Positions 1 through 12,639 of a DNA stretch of 64,000 nucleotides are shown here, in pieces. Under the pieces are notes generated by a model. It worked only from the letters and a program-made list of their open reading frames with translations, was not told the DNA's origin and searched no databases. The position numbers were made by a program, and so were the translations under genes. Positions within the stretch are counted from its first letter, which is position 1. The number at the start of each line of letters is the position of its first letter. Source of the DNA: Talinum fruticosum (taxonomy: Eukaryota; Streptophyta; Magnoliopsida; Caryophyllales; Talinaceae); contig JAITYX010000059.1 of the NCBI GenBank assembly GCA_021018815.1, forward strand, positions 744,001 to 808,000, in the 5' to 3' direction.

Positions 1-471
1 GCGGGTATGGGTATGGGTTTAGGCTTCACCCGCCCCATATAACACCCATAATCCATACCCGCAATACCCGCCCCAAACCCGCCCCACTTAAATACGCATA
101 ACCCGTTTTGTTAAATGGTTAAAAAAAAGTTGAGAAAAGTGGTTTATGAGAGACATAAGGACCAAATTTTGGATTATTTCTGATTGTGAAATGATTGTTA
201 GCAAGGTGCAACCTGCAAGTTTGTGAATTGTTGATTTTTTTGGTTGAATTATGAGAACTATTAAATATGGGTTTAATATGAGTATTATTATTTTTAGTCT
301 ATTTATACCCAAATAAAACCCGCATACCCGCAAAACCCGATGGGTATGAGTATGGGTATGAATTTTTAACACCCAGTGGATATGGGTATGGGTATGGGTA
401 CGTATTTTAAAAATGGGTATGGGTGTGAGTATAGGGAAACCCGCCCCGTACCCGCCCCATTGCCATCCCTA
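1..471. mobile_element. End of a hAT-like non-autonomous transposon with subterminal GGGTATG/ACCCGCCCC repeats
   Basis: The segment is packed with short direct and inverted copies of GGGTATGGGTATG and ACCCGCCCC and stops abruptly at 461-471. Read on the minus strand it begins CTAGGGATGGCAATGGGGC, which resembles the TAGGGATG-type termini of Ac-like hAT elements; dense subterminal repeats are typical of that superfamily. The other end lies left of the window, so the 8-bp target duplication cannot be tested. No transposase is visible, which suggests a non-autonomous copy. Confidence 0.6.
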
Positions 472-3201
472 GTCACACACCTCCTCTTATAAACAAGTAA
501 AAAAACTGTGAAACTGACCCAGTGCTGCTCCTGAAAAAAAAACATGAAAAATGAAAATTCAACTGGACACTCACAGGACATGGAGTGTTGTGATGGTAGT
601 CAATGACCCTGGTATCTCTCCTGTTAAGCTATTGTTATTCAGACGCCTATGCTTGCAGAAAATTCATAAATAGAAACAGTTAGGTCATATATAGTATAAA
701 GTGTGTAATTGTGAAACAATTGAAAAAGGGAAACACATAGATATACACATAAATGATGACCTCTAAAATGGAAATAATTCAACGATACTTCTGTTCAAAA
801 GTCTCAACAGAGAAGAAAATAGAGCGATACATACACATAAGGACATCATCATTTGACAGAATAACATATATGCATTTATTCACAATCCCGTACCTTATGC
901 TTTTCTTAGAAGTTAATGATATGACCTCATGGCAGTTTGGTATTGGGTCAGAAACAAAGGGGTTGAAGGTTTTATGGATTGAAATTCGCATAAATACTTC
1001 TCATGACTCAAAATAAAATTCCAAGATGATGGCACGATTAGGGCAAAAAACACTTTTCCGATGCCCCTTCTTAGGCCAGATTCCTGATACCACCAACTCT
1101 ATGGTCAAGAGAGAAAAGGAAAAAGAATGGGGCTGAGAGGATAGGAGCTTAAAATTTTCTGCCATGTTCCTCAAGATTGGGCTCATACACTAAGTTTGAT
1201 CAGAGTATGGACATATTTGAATATACCAGGTTTTCGTCCAAACTACCCACCCCCCAAAAAAAGGTGCATAATAAACAAATAAAGTACATCTTTGCCAATG
1301 GCTCATCCACATTCTAGGCAGTTGAAAGAGTCAAAATCTCACCAATTCTTCACCTTGGATAATTATGGTGAAACAAAAGGAGCTCTGTGCATTGGTAAGT
1401 TTTTGAGGCAGATGTGACTCCATGTTTGCTATGTGTAAATGTTGTGAGTGCACATGCACAGACACACAATTGAAAGAGACACACTTCTGTTCTACAACAA
1501 CAGTTGTATATCCGTCATATTCATTCAACAGACAGAAAACAGATTTGCACATTGGAGCTGTGGGCATATTGGCTCTTGGTTAATCACATAAGCTCAGCTT
1601 CTACCTTTTTGCAGATGCCAGCATCAGCAACAATAAGTGATACAAAAAAAGAAAACAATAAAATCTAACTCAAAAAACAAGGAAAGAAAAATGAAGCAAC
1701 ACAGTAGATATCGATGGCTTATAATTCATGTGAAGTACATTAATGTCCTGTGTTTTCAATTTTGATCCCCAAAACAACACAACAGAAAAACAAACAAAAA
1801 GTTTTCCACGGAAAAGCCGCTAGAACTGATTTTCCTACATGAAAACAAATTGTCATTACAATTTAAAAGAGAGATCACTTGCAAAACCAATCTTCATTGC
1901 TGAATTAGAGCACCAATTGAACAGCCAACAAGATGGTTCAAGAAAGCAAATGCCCTTCCCAAAAGTGGATAGAAGCTAAAACAATAAGGGCCTATTTCAT
2001 AGATCATTTTATTACATCTCATTTGTCATGTTATGTTCAAAATCTGCAGAAAATATGTAGAACCCTGTAAAGATCTAAAGAAATTTGAAACAGTCAGCAG
2101 AAATCTGCAGAAATTGATATCTAGATTCTGGAGTCTGAAATTTGAAGAAATTAAGGGAGGTAATATGAAATTTTGGATAGATTATGGTTATTATCCTCGA
2201 ACTATATAGCATGTACAGTCCAAATTATTGTACATAGATATAGTTGAGCTGTAGTTATCTTTTAAATTGTTAAAACGTAATTAAATAGTTTTTTATTTAA
2301 CAGTATACATAATGTAATTAAATATTTTTTTAAAAATATATTATACTTATGCATTGTACTTGTCAATTGTATTCATTTGATAGATATTATAGAATTGGTG
2401 GTGCTAAAGACCAAATAATGTTACGTGACTTGTTTTCATAAATTTATTTTCACGCAGGGATTTATTTACGAGTACTCATTATATGATTGTAAACTGGTTA
2501 TATTTGTTACTATATTTATCATATGAACATACTGCAGAATCTGACCTTCAAATTGCATTGGCACGTAGAAAAGTACAAATTCTGTTGAATCACAGTTTAA
2601 ACAACTGTATTTTCCTCACCTACTTTTATGCAGCCAACATTTTGTATGTCCACTTCATTTGAATTTGTAAGGTGTAACTATCCATGCTAGAAAATCAAAA
2701 TTTTGATCTATCATTTTCTGTGTTACAAAATTAAAAGTCAGAGATAAATTTTTATTTAACTTTTACGCAATGCTAAAGGACATTTATAATTATACTTATA
2801 GATTAATCAGGATTTGGAAGGTAAATTTTGAAATCTAGAAATCTAAAATGCGTAGAAATTTGTGGAAATCTCTTTAAGAAAATGGGAGAATGTGAATCTA
2901 TAGCAACTTGTAAAAGCCTCAAATTTTTAGAATTCAAGAAATAAGGAATAATGCCTAAAGCGAGCACTAGCATCCAACAATAGCTGTAAAACAGTCTCAT
3001 GAATTTCCTTTCTCAATCTTCCAACTTTCATGATGATGCAAAAAGATATCGATGTATGAAAATAACGTGACAATGATGTACCTTATATACAAGTTATCCT
3101 TGGGTCAGATCAAAGTGCAGAGACCAAATGTGCAAGAAACTAAAAAAGATGATACTATACCAAATGTTAGCCAGAAAAGGCTTGAGTAGATGTATACTTA
3201 C
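472..3201. other. AT-rich non-coding stretch, probably intron 4 or 3' flank of the SERK-type gene
   Basis: I see no supported gene on either strand. The only long open frames are short and resemble no family. If the LRR gene on the right is complete, this stretch is its fourth intron and the kinase exons lie left of the window. I looked on the minus strand for the next 72-bp LRR exon and for kinase motifs and found none. A small repeated motif (AAATCTGCAGAAA) occurs twice near 2041-2120. Confidence 0.5.
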
Positions 3202-6200
3202 AAGAACTGCAATTTTTTGAGTTTGCCCAAGGTATTTGGAACAGAACCTGAAAGATGGTTCAGGAAGAGATCCAAACTCACTAAGTTTGTTAAGTTTCCC
3301 AGTTCATTTGGTATCGGTCCACTGATGTTATTGCTGTAGAGCTCCCTGCCAGGGAAAAAAGAAAAATCAAAGAATCAAAAATCAAAATGATAACATATGC
3401 ACACTGACAATATACTAAAGGATGAACGAGAACCAAATGCATTGATATTTTATTACCAGCGACCCTCTAATTTATATGTAGAGCACTATTGGAAGACATC
3501 TAAGCAACAGATTCTACAAAACAGAGAAGTATTGTTTTTTTAACAAAAGAGAGAAAACAAAAAACATATTTCTCAGTGAAAGTTTTAGTATCTTCTTCCT
3601 GTAGATTTTTTTGGGTTAATCCCATATAAAATCAGACCATAAGGGAGGTTGCAACCAAGAAGGAGCTTTGGCTTTGCAATGTGGTTAACAAAGGAAAAGG
3701 CTTACGCTCTGAAATCTAAGATTAGAAAAAGATGAAGGAATTAGAAGCTAGTTCCAACTTTCAATATTGAAAGTCAATCAGGCACAAATTTCACAAAAGG
3801 GCTATGAATTCCTCCACAAATATCTAACAGCGAAGCAAAGGTATTCCATTCCGCCCACCACAATGCTATCACTTCCAAATTAAAAGAAAAAGAAACGTAA
3901 AAAGAAACAGAAGAGCTAAGCAACATGAGCCCTGCAAATTTGAAAACTAATAACCAAAAAGAAGAAACATCCCCCAACCTGTATGACATCGATCCAAGCA
4001 TGAAGTTCCGGTTAATGGCAACTCTTAAATTTCCTCATAGCAATTAAACTATTTTCTTAGAGTTACATGATTGATAACCTAGCATTGCTAATAGAGTTAC
4101 ATGAATGATAGTGAGCATCAAATAGCATATCAAAAACAGACATGTTACCTAAACATCCTGTTATCCCCCATCCCTAAAAAAAAAGCCACTTTCCTGGCCA
4201 AATCGTTTGAAGACAACATTGCTCATTACTAGGTGCCCTTAACAACTTTTGCTATTCATCCCAACATGTCACGTTTTCCCACTCCTGTCCCACATCAACC
4301 TCTCTACGAGTTCAGCCACTACCGCACATCCTATAAATGTACATGTACACACAAGCAGGAGACAAAGACATAATAAAGTCAAATGGCCCCCCAAAAAAAC
4401 AAGGGAACAAGTTGAAGGCCAGTCCACCTAGATCATGATATGATTGTAACCTAGGATTAGCTTTTAGATGAAGGCTGAGATAAAGAGAGAGGTTGATGGA
4501 GAAGAAAATGACTAAAGATAGAAAAAACACATAGAAGCATTGTTATAAGAGGCCCAACAAACAATTCATCAACACTGTCCCAACATCCTATCACATCATA
4601 ACTTCCAAGTTCACCACCTCCCTTCTATCACCATGGCACCAGTGTGTCCGGGCTCTTAACATGATGCTTACCAGTTGATCAAAATGTTGCTATGTGCTTG
4701 CAACAATTCAATCAACAACTCCATACCCTAACCAAAATGACCAACAATCACGCTGAGCCACATCTGTCACCAAATGTGCACCATCCTTTTTCAAAAATCC
4801 ATTCATAAAGCTTTGGATTAGCCTTGGGAAGGGAGACCTCTACGAGCGTTTCCAGGGTATTGAGTGAATGAGGTCAAACAAAGTACACTAACAAGATCTG
4901 TGGTGGTTTGTAAGCCAACTGTTCCGAGTAATTGTTTGCAACTAGGTATGATCAAAGCATTGCAAATGGTATCAGCAGATTTAGCATCAACCTTGCAACT
5001 GCGAGCTGTACTAGTGAGAGAGCCAGAGAGCCCTAGGCAGCTCACCTAGTGGATAGAGAATTTGAAATGGGATATCGGATCTAGAAGACATATAAGTCAA
5101 CCGATTTGAGAGGTACAATCAGGACAGTGTGCTTTGCGAGAGTCGTTGAATCTAATATCCCAAGTACCTCACAAAAGTGAGGTTTAAAGGATTTGAAATA
5201 ACTAATGTCATCAAAAGTGCAATTTCCTTCTCAAGAAACTCATAAAAAGTGAGGTTTAAGGAATTCCACTATCAATCATGCTTGTTGTCATACATTTTGA
5301 AGTACGTAGCCTCCTATGAACTAGGAGTATATGGGTGAGAACAAAGCACACTGAAAATACTTGTGACAACTTCTAAGACCGGACATGAATCTTTGAAGTT
5401 TTTTCGAATAACTTTTTGTGAACAGAGGCATGGTCAAAGCTTTACACAAGCTGTCGCTGCTAAAAGGAGTGAAACGGAGGAGCTTCCTAGGCCTATAAGT
5501 TAAGGATGCACCAAACACTGGAGACAAATGGTGGCAACAGAAAGAGATGATGACATAAGGAGCCACTATTATGGAGACTCAGTGGAAGGAATTCCACAAA
5601 AGATAAGGGGGCAAGTGGACAGGTAAGCTATCAGTGACAGCGTAGCCAGCTGCACATGGATTTTAGAGGACATAGGCACATTCTCAATTGACATGGTGGG
5701 CATGATCTTTCAAATTGATACAATGCCTTAAAAATAATTGATGTAACCACGTAAGACATTCTTAGTCAATTTGACTATTTTAGTGATTTTTAACAAGAAC
5801 CTATGGAGTTAGAAGTCAGATTTTCAATGTTCTAACAGAAATCAATCATAAGTCTGACCAATATGCAAGGCCAAATTTTGTTGCATTTAAAAGCACGTTC
5901 AACCCAGAGGTAGTATATTCAAATCATGATTCATCATTTTGTTGTTTATGTGGGTTAGTAGTCCTAAGATTTTCTAAGCCACTAAGCCCAACCCTATGCA
6001 GCCCAATATGGTAGCACTAATTGACCTGGGGCTAAGAAGAACATAATACAACAACCACCACCGCCATCATCAACCCAATACTGAAATGACATTTGAGAGA
6101 TCCAAATGTATGCATACTTATTCCTATAAGCATAGAAGCTATGCTCACCAAAAGGGAAAAAAATAACCCCTTCCCCCAAAAAAACACACAAAAAAACAAA

Positions 6201-7535
6201 AGAAAAAAGAGAGGAAAGAGCTCGACTTACAAGTACTGGAGATTTGGAAGGTTACCAAGTGCTGGAACAAGTGAACCAGTTAAATTAGCATTTTCAAGAT
6301 CCCTGACAACAGAGATTCAACAAATTGATGATTATTGAATAATACAGGACCACACACAAGAAAGCTGATAATATTAATCAGAACTGTGCAGCTTACACTC
6401 TAGTCACGCTGTTCTCACTGTTGCATGTAACATGTAACCATGTGCAGGGATTTACAAGGGTCGGATCCCAGCTCTGCAAGACTCCATTAGGATCATTCAA
6501 GCTAGATTTCAGGGTATTCAGAGCATCACCTGTATTATGTGTAAAAGGACATTATCAGAGGCTAACAGTAATCTGCAAGCAGTTATGACTTAATAAAGAC
6601 AGAAACCCATCTCCAACTGCTAAGAAAGATAACCCCCCTACCACCACCATCAAAAGAAAGGGAGAGGAACAACAAGATAATGAGTACGAAAATGTAGGAT
6701 GTTGATCTCTCCAGATTGTCAATTTGAGTAACAGGGCAAGAAAATAACTAGTTGGAGTTCCATAAAAAGGCATTTAGACTCAGCAAAATGAACTATGCCT
6801 TTTCATTTACTTTTGTCATCTAGCCTCCACAAACCAAACGCTTGCTGAAGGAGAAAAAGAAGGTACCAACCTTAGTACAATTCAATATCTCCTTGCCAAA
6901 TTCCATTCTGGAATTGCACCTTTCTAAATATGATCAATAGCAAGTCAACAGTTTTCACTTTTGAGCATTTTTGTCTATATATACCTAAATGGGACCACCC
7001 TAACACCAACACTTAGAACCTCAAGCACATGTTGAACAAGCACAGCGAATGGCACAACTCACGCTTCATCCTCTACAGGTTTTAGTGAGTCGTCTATCAA
7101 TGCATTTAGAGCCATACTATTCTGTAAACTACGGCTGTTCTGATAAATGACATGTACACCCGACCTTCTGCTTTCTGCGCCACCCCACGCTCAGCATTTG
7201 CATTCTTGTTCAGTGATGAATACACGTTCCCAACTATCCCTTGAAAGAATAATTGATTTCACCAAAAGTCTAAGGTGCTGATTAAGGCTAGCCAGAAAAG
7301 CTTTGTTCAACTGTCTTTCACATGCTAGATATGGAAAAAGATTTAATATTTTCACATTCATAATCATAATAATGGTAGTAAATTGACCAAACATGACTTA
7401 ACAGCTACAAAGATATCAAACATGGTACAATAACAAGAGAAACTCACCTTCAGCATTACCAGAGGCACGAAGAAAATAACTGCATATCAAAATCAAACAG
7501 AAATGAGCCATAATGGCTGAGACCCCTAGCTCCAT
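3202..7535 (-). CDS. SERK-type leucine-rich repeat receptor, N-terminal four coding exons (partial)
   Basis: Four minus-strand exons with GT-AG borders are seen: 7535-7448 (88 bp), 6529-6397 (133 bp), 6302-6231 (72 bp) and 3345-3202 (144 bp). The 133/72/144 pattern and phases are those of SERK/BAK1 co-receptor kinases. Exon 1 starts [12 protein letters not shown] with a hydrophobic signal peptide (about residues 1-27). Exon 2 encodes the N-terminal LRR cap, including [24 protein letters not shown] and HVTCN. Exons 3-4 encode LRRs such as [17 protein letters not shown] and [14 protein letters not shown]. SERKs are plasma-membrane co-receptors for brassinosteroid and peptide receptors. The serine-proline hinge, membrane segment and kinase are absent from the window. 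The gene is therefore cut by the window edge, truncated, or a short LRR-only relative. The reading frame is intact in all four exons. Intron 3 is large (about 2.9 kb). Confidence 0.85.
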
Positions 7536-7760
7536 AGTTCGCTTCCCTGGTCCTTTCAAATTGTTCACAGAAACAACGAACTTGTAATCCTCATCAAATG
7601 CAGAAGTTTATCATCAATACCCACAAAGAAAATACAAGTTAAACCCTTGTGAGGCACTCAGAAAAACACCCCTTCACAGCCTTCAACTGACTTCAAATCA
7701 GCTGCCAAAACCCAACAAAGACAACATGTCAATTACAACAACAGTAAACAGACGCACAAC

Positions 7761-7762
<2 letters not shown>

Positions 7763-7823
<61 letters not shown>

Positions 7824-7824
7824 C
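7763..7824. repeat. Compound microsatellite (CT)n-(CTAT)n
   Basis: About 15 CT units pass directly into about eight CTAT units. It lies in the proposed leader intron of the SERK-type gene. Confidence 0.9.
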
Positions 7825-8114
7825 ATCTCCTTGGCCCCTCTTTCTATTAAGCTAGAAAACAGAAATTAGGAGCATAAATTTTCTACGTTGATTTCATTGA
7901 ATCAAACGCCGGGAAAAAATGGTCAATCAATTAATATCTCCCTCTCCCACACTCCCCAAGCAAAAAAACGCAATTTCAATTAAGAGAACAAATTCCTTAA
8001 AATTAAAAGGTCAATGAACCAAATCCACAAACTCAACTTTCAACGCAGCACCCAGAAAACTCAGCTCAAATTTCACAACCCAAAAGTAAAAGAATCAGGA
8101 AATCGGAAACTCAC

Positions 8115-8400
8115 ATGATCCGTACAGTCAACAAGCAACACCGGGCCGGCGGCGAGGAAGATCGGCGCAAATCACGGCGAAATGAGGGGTTATCAGAGCC
8201 CGGAAGAAGAGAGAGAACCGGCGGCTGCTAATTGCAGAAGGGTTCCTCGGCGAAGAGCAGAGAGTAGGTGGGCATGGGAGGCTATTGAGGTTTGCCTGAG
8301 AATGGCGACGGAGTGGTGAAGAATGAAGATGGAGAGAGAGAGAGAGAGGAGAGAGAGGGAGAGAGGAGAGAGAAAAGGCTTGACTAGTCAGCGATTCCTG
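8115..8400 (-). other. Putative 5' untranslated exon of the SERK-type gene
   Basis: On the minus strand a GA/CT-rich leader (CT microsatellite near 8333-8375) runs to a canonical GTGAGT donor at 8114-8109. A plausible acceptor precedes the start codon near 7580-7600. A leader intron of about 500 bp would then separate this exon from the ATG at 7535. The overlapping 105-codon frame is proline/serine/leucine-rich low-complexity sequence and is not treated as a gene. Confidence 0.4.
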
Positions 8401-8459
8401 GCTGGTCAGCGTGCGTACTCCAACTCCTAGTACTACCATCCCCACCCCTACTCGCGTCT

Positions 8460-9941
8460 TTTTCTTTAATTACAGTATATTTATGAGGTGTTAAATGCCA
8501 ATTATGGCCTTTGACTTGAGTTTAAATCAAACGCTGAGGCCGTGTCTGCTTTTTAAATTTCTGAGGGCCTTTTTCGTCATTGAAGACTCCTTATAAACGG
8601 TCTTTTTTGTTTTAACCAAAGCATCTCTCTTTTCTTTTTCTTTTTTTTTTTGGGGGGGAGATGAAGAAATGTCAAAAACAATTCCAAAACTCTAATTGAA
8701 TTGTCAAGTCTACGGAATTGGTTGGAAATGTGGAATTTATACTAGTCTACCAAATTCTAGCTTCAATTTTCGTTTCTTCTTTCTAAAATGCAATTATTAT
8801 TATTTCAACTAATTTTCTCCTTTCATAATTTCTATCACTTTATAATCTTAATAATATATTCATAATTAATTTATTAAATTTATCTTTAGTAATTATTTTT
8901 CACTCCTTTTTATTAATTTTCTTCAAATCGATAAAACTTTGGGCCAACTAATGAGATCGTGGTCTAATGGTCAACATTAAGATTTAAGATATATTGTGTC
9001 TTAGGTTTACTCTTATATTGTATTATATTATCTTTTATGACTTTTATAAACCAACAAAAAATGGAACAACTTGATGTTTTTATATTTCCTCATTATTTTC
9101 CCATGACCTAAAAACAACAAATATTGTAAATCGAGTGGAATATCTATACATAAAGGATGACTTTTTGTGCATCCATTAACTATTGCATTGGCTCACCCAT
9201 ACTTAACTTTTTTATTTCTTTATAAAAAATATTTAAATAACCTACTCTATGGCGAAATTGTTAAAAGTATTGGACCTTAATCATGTTATTAATTTAATAT
9301 TAAAATAATACACCACCGTAAAATGTATGCACTTAGAAATGGGATGCACTTTATAGTAAAATGTGGAATTGATGATGCTCCTTATAAAAGTAGTTGATCA
9401 AATTCGACATGAGTGGCTCTTATTTGCATCATCAAAATATGAACTTAATTGAGCACGATAACTAAATTCATAACTATAACTGCAATAAATTTTAATGTTA
9501 ATTTCATTTTTATGAAATTTAGAGAAATTTAGATGTTTGCATCCTTGCACCATAAGTATTTCTATAAGCATATAAACTAATTATAAAACACCAACGTGTA
9601 AATTTGTAAATTATTTTATTGAATTAATAATTTTTAAATTTCAATAAAAATGATTTCGTATAAATTAAAATTTATAACTTTGAAACATTGAATGATTAAG
9701 GAGGAATAAACAAAACCAAAATGCATTAAAAAGCACTATTTTTATTTTTGGGACAGGGAGTGCTAAAATATTTAATTAGATAAAGATTAATCTTTATCGT
9801 GTAATAATATTCATATAAAATATTATTCACATTTTATTATCGAAATTGTTTAACGAATTTGCACCTGAGTAGTTCTATTATTATTCACTTGTATTACATA
9901 CTATAACTTTTGCTTATAGGAATTTTTACCAATTAGACATC

Positions 9942-9983
<42 letters not shown>

Positions 9984-11470
9984 AAGTCCACTTAACAAAA
10001 TACTTTGTGGATAAGTACTAAAGTAGTATATTTTACAAACTTAGCTTTCTTTCATTAGAAGTAAGAATCAATTTAACTTACGTAATTTTTTATCTAGTTG
10101 TAACCAATATTTTATTGGTCCAATATCAAACTTTTTTTTCTTGAGTTTGTGGTCCGGTTAATACTTAAAAAAAAAAAATATTTTTGGGGGTATTTTAATA
10201 GAAATGGTTTAGTATATTATCTTATAATCATTTCTAGTCGTTCTCTAGTAGTCAATTAGAATGCAATTTGTTCCAAGGGCCCCTTCAAACCATTATGACT
10301 AAAGAATGAAAACCTCCCACAGAGCACAACATCAATTCAATTCCCAAAATTTTGGAGACTCTTCCGCTAGTTATTATTTGACATTTTAAAATCTCGAATA
10401 AATATGAAAGTATTTTAAACTTTTATTTTCATAGTACTCAAAATTTATCTAGAATAAATATAAGAGCAATAAATAACTCTTACCTTTTCTTACTTCTCGT
10501 TATTGTTATTCTAACCCCTCAGTTAAAGTAAAACTAAATTTATTTTACTCAAATACACATATTAGGCTTTCTAGTTTATTAAAATAGAAGAATATATGTG
10601 ATTTATTTTTCTTATTGATTCTCATACAATTTCAAAACAAATATATACTACTGTTTACTATTTGTTGTTATTTCTTATTATAATCGAACTCTCGAAATGC
10701 TTTTCCTTACTCTCACCCCTTCTTTATTTAATAAACTTTTAGTCATTTATTTTAGGCCTTGTTTGAAAAATAATTGTTAGTTGTTTGTATCAACTGTTAT
10801 CTATTAACTTGTTTGAATTAGAAGTTTGCATTAGCCTTTTGAATTAGCTTTTTAAAAAAATATTTTTAATAAAATCAATTGTTTGAGGAAAAGATATTTC
10901 GTGAAACTTTATTTATGCCCTTATATCTAAGTTGTTTTTTAAATAAATATATATTTCTATGGATCATTTTATTTTCTTTTCAAACATAATTATATTTATG
11001 TTATGTATACAAATTATCTTAATTTATAAAAACTTTGTTTTCTTACTATTTTTATAAAATTAATATTTATTATTTATCTAATATAATCTTTATTATATTT
11101 GATTTAAATAAAAAATAATTATGATAAAAATAAAAAATAATATCAAGTAGTAGAAATAGTAGTCATAATAATAATATAATTAGGGGTCAAACAGCCGCTA
11201 AAGAACTATTTACCATACTCTCACTCACCTAATTGACTAGGTCAAATCAATTAAATCCCTCCAAACTATTTTTTATCTCTTCCGAAACAGACTATCAACC
11301 AAACACATTCATACTTTCTCTCAAATTGATATGGGTTCCTTGGTTTTTCTGCATGGGGCCTTATGGAGAGTCCAAGACATTTGGGGAGGCCGAAAGGACT
11401 TTATGCATGATGGGCTTTAGCAATATTTATCGGGACCTTTACCAACATTTGCCACCTATCTATATATCTA
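8460..11470. other. AT-rich intergenic spacer with transposon fragments
   Basis: No supported gene. It holds a (TAA)n run at about 9947-9981. A degenerate segment from about 10755 (GGCCTTGTTTGAAAAATAA, followed by AACTGTTATCTATTAAC) has the look of the Tourist-like MITEs seen at 55-59 kb. A short stretch at 8955-9000 (GTGGTCTAATGGTCAACA) resembles a tRNA-type box A and may be a SINE scrap. Confidence 0.5.
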
Positions 11471-11474
11471 TATA

Positions 11475-11700
11475 TCTATACACTATATAATGTCAATCTT
11501 TTCAAATTTTGAAATGTTGTAACCAGAGTGAATTAAGGAGTTTCATCCAATAAAAAATAAATAATTTATCATTTCCATACACTATATAATGCCAATCTTT
11601 TCAAATTTTGAAATGCTACAACCAGAGTGAATTAAGGAGTTTTGTCCAATAAAAAAATAATTTATCGTTTAAAAAATAAGTTTCCACTCATCTTGGACTC

Positions 11701-11785
<85 letters not shown>

Positions 11786-11913
11786 CTATACACTATATAA
11801 TGTCAATTTTTTCAAATTTTGAAATGTCTGCAACCAGAGTGAATTAAGGAGTTTCGTCCAATAAAAAAATAATTTATCATTTAAAAAATAAGTTTTCACT
11901 CATCTATAGACTC

Positions 11914-11953
<40 letters not shown>

Positions 11954-11962
11954 CATAATGAT
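11475..11962 (+). repeat. Three tandem copies of the Helitron terminal repeat, two with (TAA)n arrays
   Basis: Copies begin near 11475, 11576 and 11786 with CTATACACTATATAATGTC or close variants. They share TTTTCAAATTTTGAAATG, AACCAGAGTGAATTAAGGAG and TTTCGTCCAATAAAAAA. The second and third end in TGGACTCTAATAAT-type sequence running into long (TAA)n arrays (about 11700-11784 and 11915-11952). The same module abuts both Helitron 3' ends in this window. Confidence 0.75.
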
Positions 11963-12025
11963 CTATACTATATATAATAGTAATTTTTTCAAAAAGATGA
12001 CATAGCGATCATGTGAGTGAATTTA

Positions 12026-12495
12026 GAGCTATCTCCAATGGTTGCTTCTCACTTGGAGATGCTCCTAGGTGGAGGAGAGAGAAAAGAAAAAAATGGGGTT
12101 GAATTGGTGTGTTGGAGCAACTCCAAGGAGCACCCGGTGGCAGGGGAAAAGGAGGAGAGAGAGGGGAAGGGGAGAGAGAGGGAAGAAAGGAGAACCGCGC
12201 GCGGAAGGCAATGGGAGCCCAAAGCAGCGGGCCCCCGGCTGCAAGTGGATGGTTTTGGGTGTTTTTTTATTTCTGTTTGTTTTTTTTAAATTTTCAGAGG
12301 GTTTTTTTGTTTATTAATACAACAATTAATTTCATATAAAATATTTCATGTGGGACCCATTTATAATATAAATTATTATGGAAGCAACTCATGGAGAGTT
12401 GCTACCATTGACAATAGACAACAAAAGAGAGCAATTCCTTTGCCTATGTGGCACTTGGAGCAACTCTCCATGAGTTGCTACCATTGTGAGTAGCC
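12026..12495. mobile_element. Harbinger/Tourist-like MITE nested in the Helitron terminal repeat
   Basis: The element is 470 bp with imperfect terminal inverted repeats (GAGCTATCTCCAATGG on the left; GGCTACTCACAATGG reading inward from the right). It is flanked by TTA on both sides (12023-12025 and 12496-12498), the target duplication of PIF/Harbinger elements. It splits the sequence GAGTGAATTTA / TTAGGAGTTTCGTCC, which is uninterrupted in other copies of the repeat, so the empty site is visible in the same window. Inside are a GA-rich stretch with overlapping open frames (12017-12339) and inverted copies of GCAACTCATGGAGAGTTGC near 12380 and 12460. Confidence 0.8.
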
Positions 12496-12575
12496 TTAGG
12501 AGTTTCGTCCAATAAGAAAATAATAATTTATCATTGAAAAAATAGGTTTCTACTCATATATGGACTCTTTTTACT

Positions 12576-12577
12576 CC

Positions 12578-12636
<59 letters not shown>
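12576..12636. repeat. (TAA)n microsatellite
   Basis: About 18 ATA/TAA units follow TGGACTCTTTTTACTCC, the same position in the Helitron repeat module as the other TAA arrays. Confidence 0.85.
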
Positions 12637-12637
<1 letters not shown>

Positions 12638-12639
12638 TA

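Noticed and set aside
1..450. GGGTATG repeats as interstitial telomere sequence
   Set aside because: The unit is not the plant telomere TTTAGGG, both orientations are mixed, and the block ends in a hAT-like terminus.
8128..8445. 105-codon minus-strand frame upstream of the SERK-type gene
   Set aside because: It is Ser/Leu/Pro-rich and made from the GA/CT leader repeat; better read as 5' untranslated sequence.
12017..12339. Three overlapping frames in a GA-rich block
   Set aside because: They sit inside a non-coding MITE and are low-complexity Glu/Arg/Lys.
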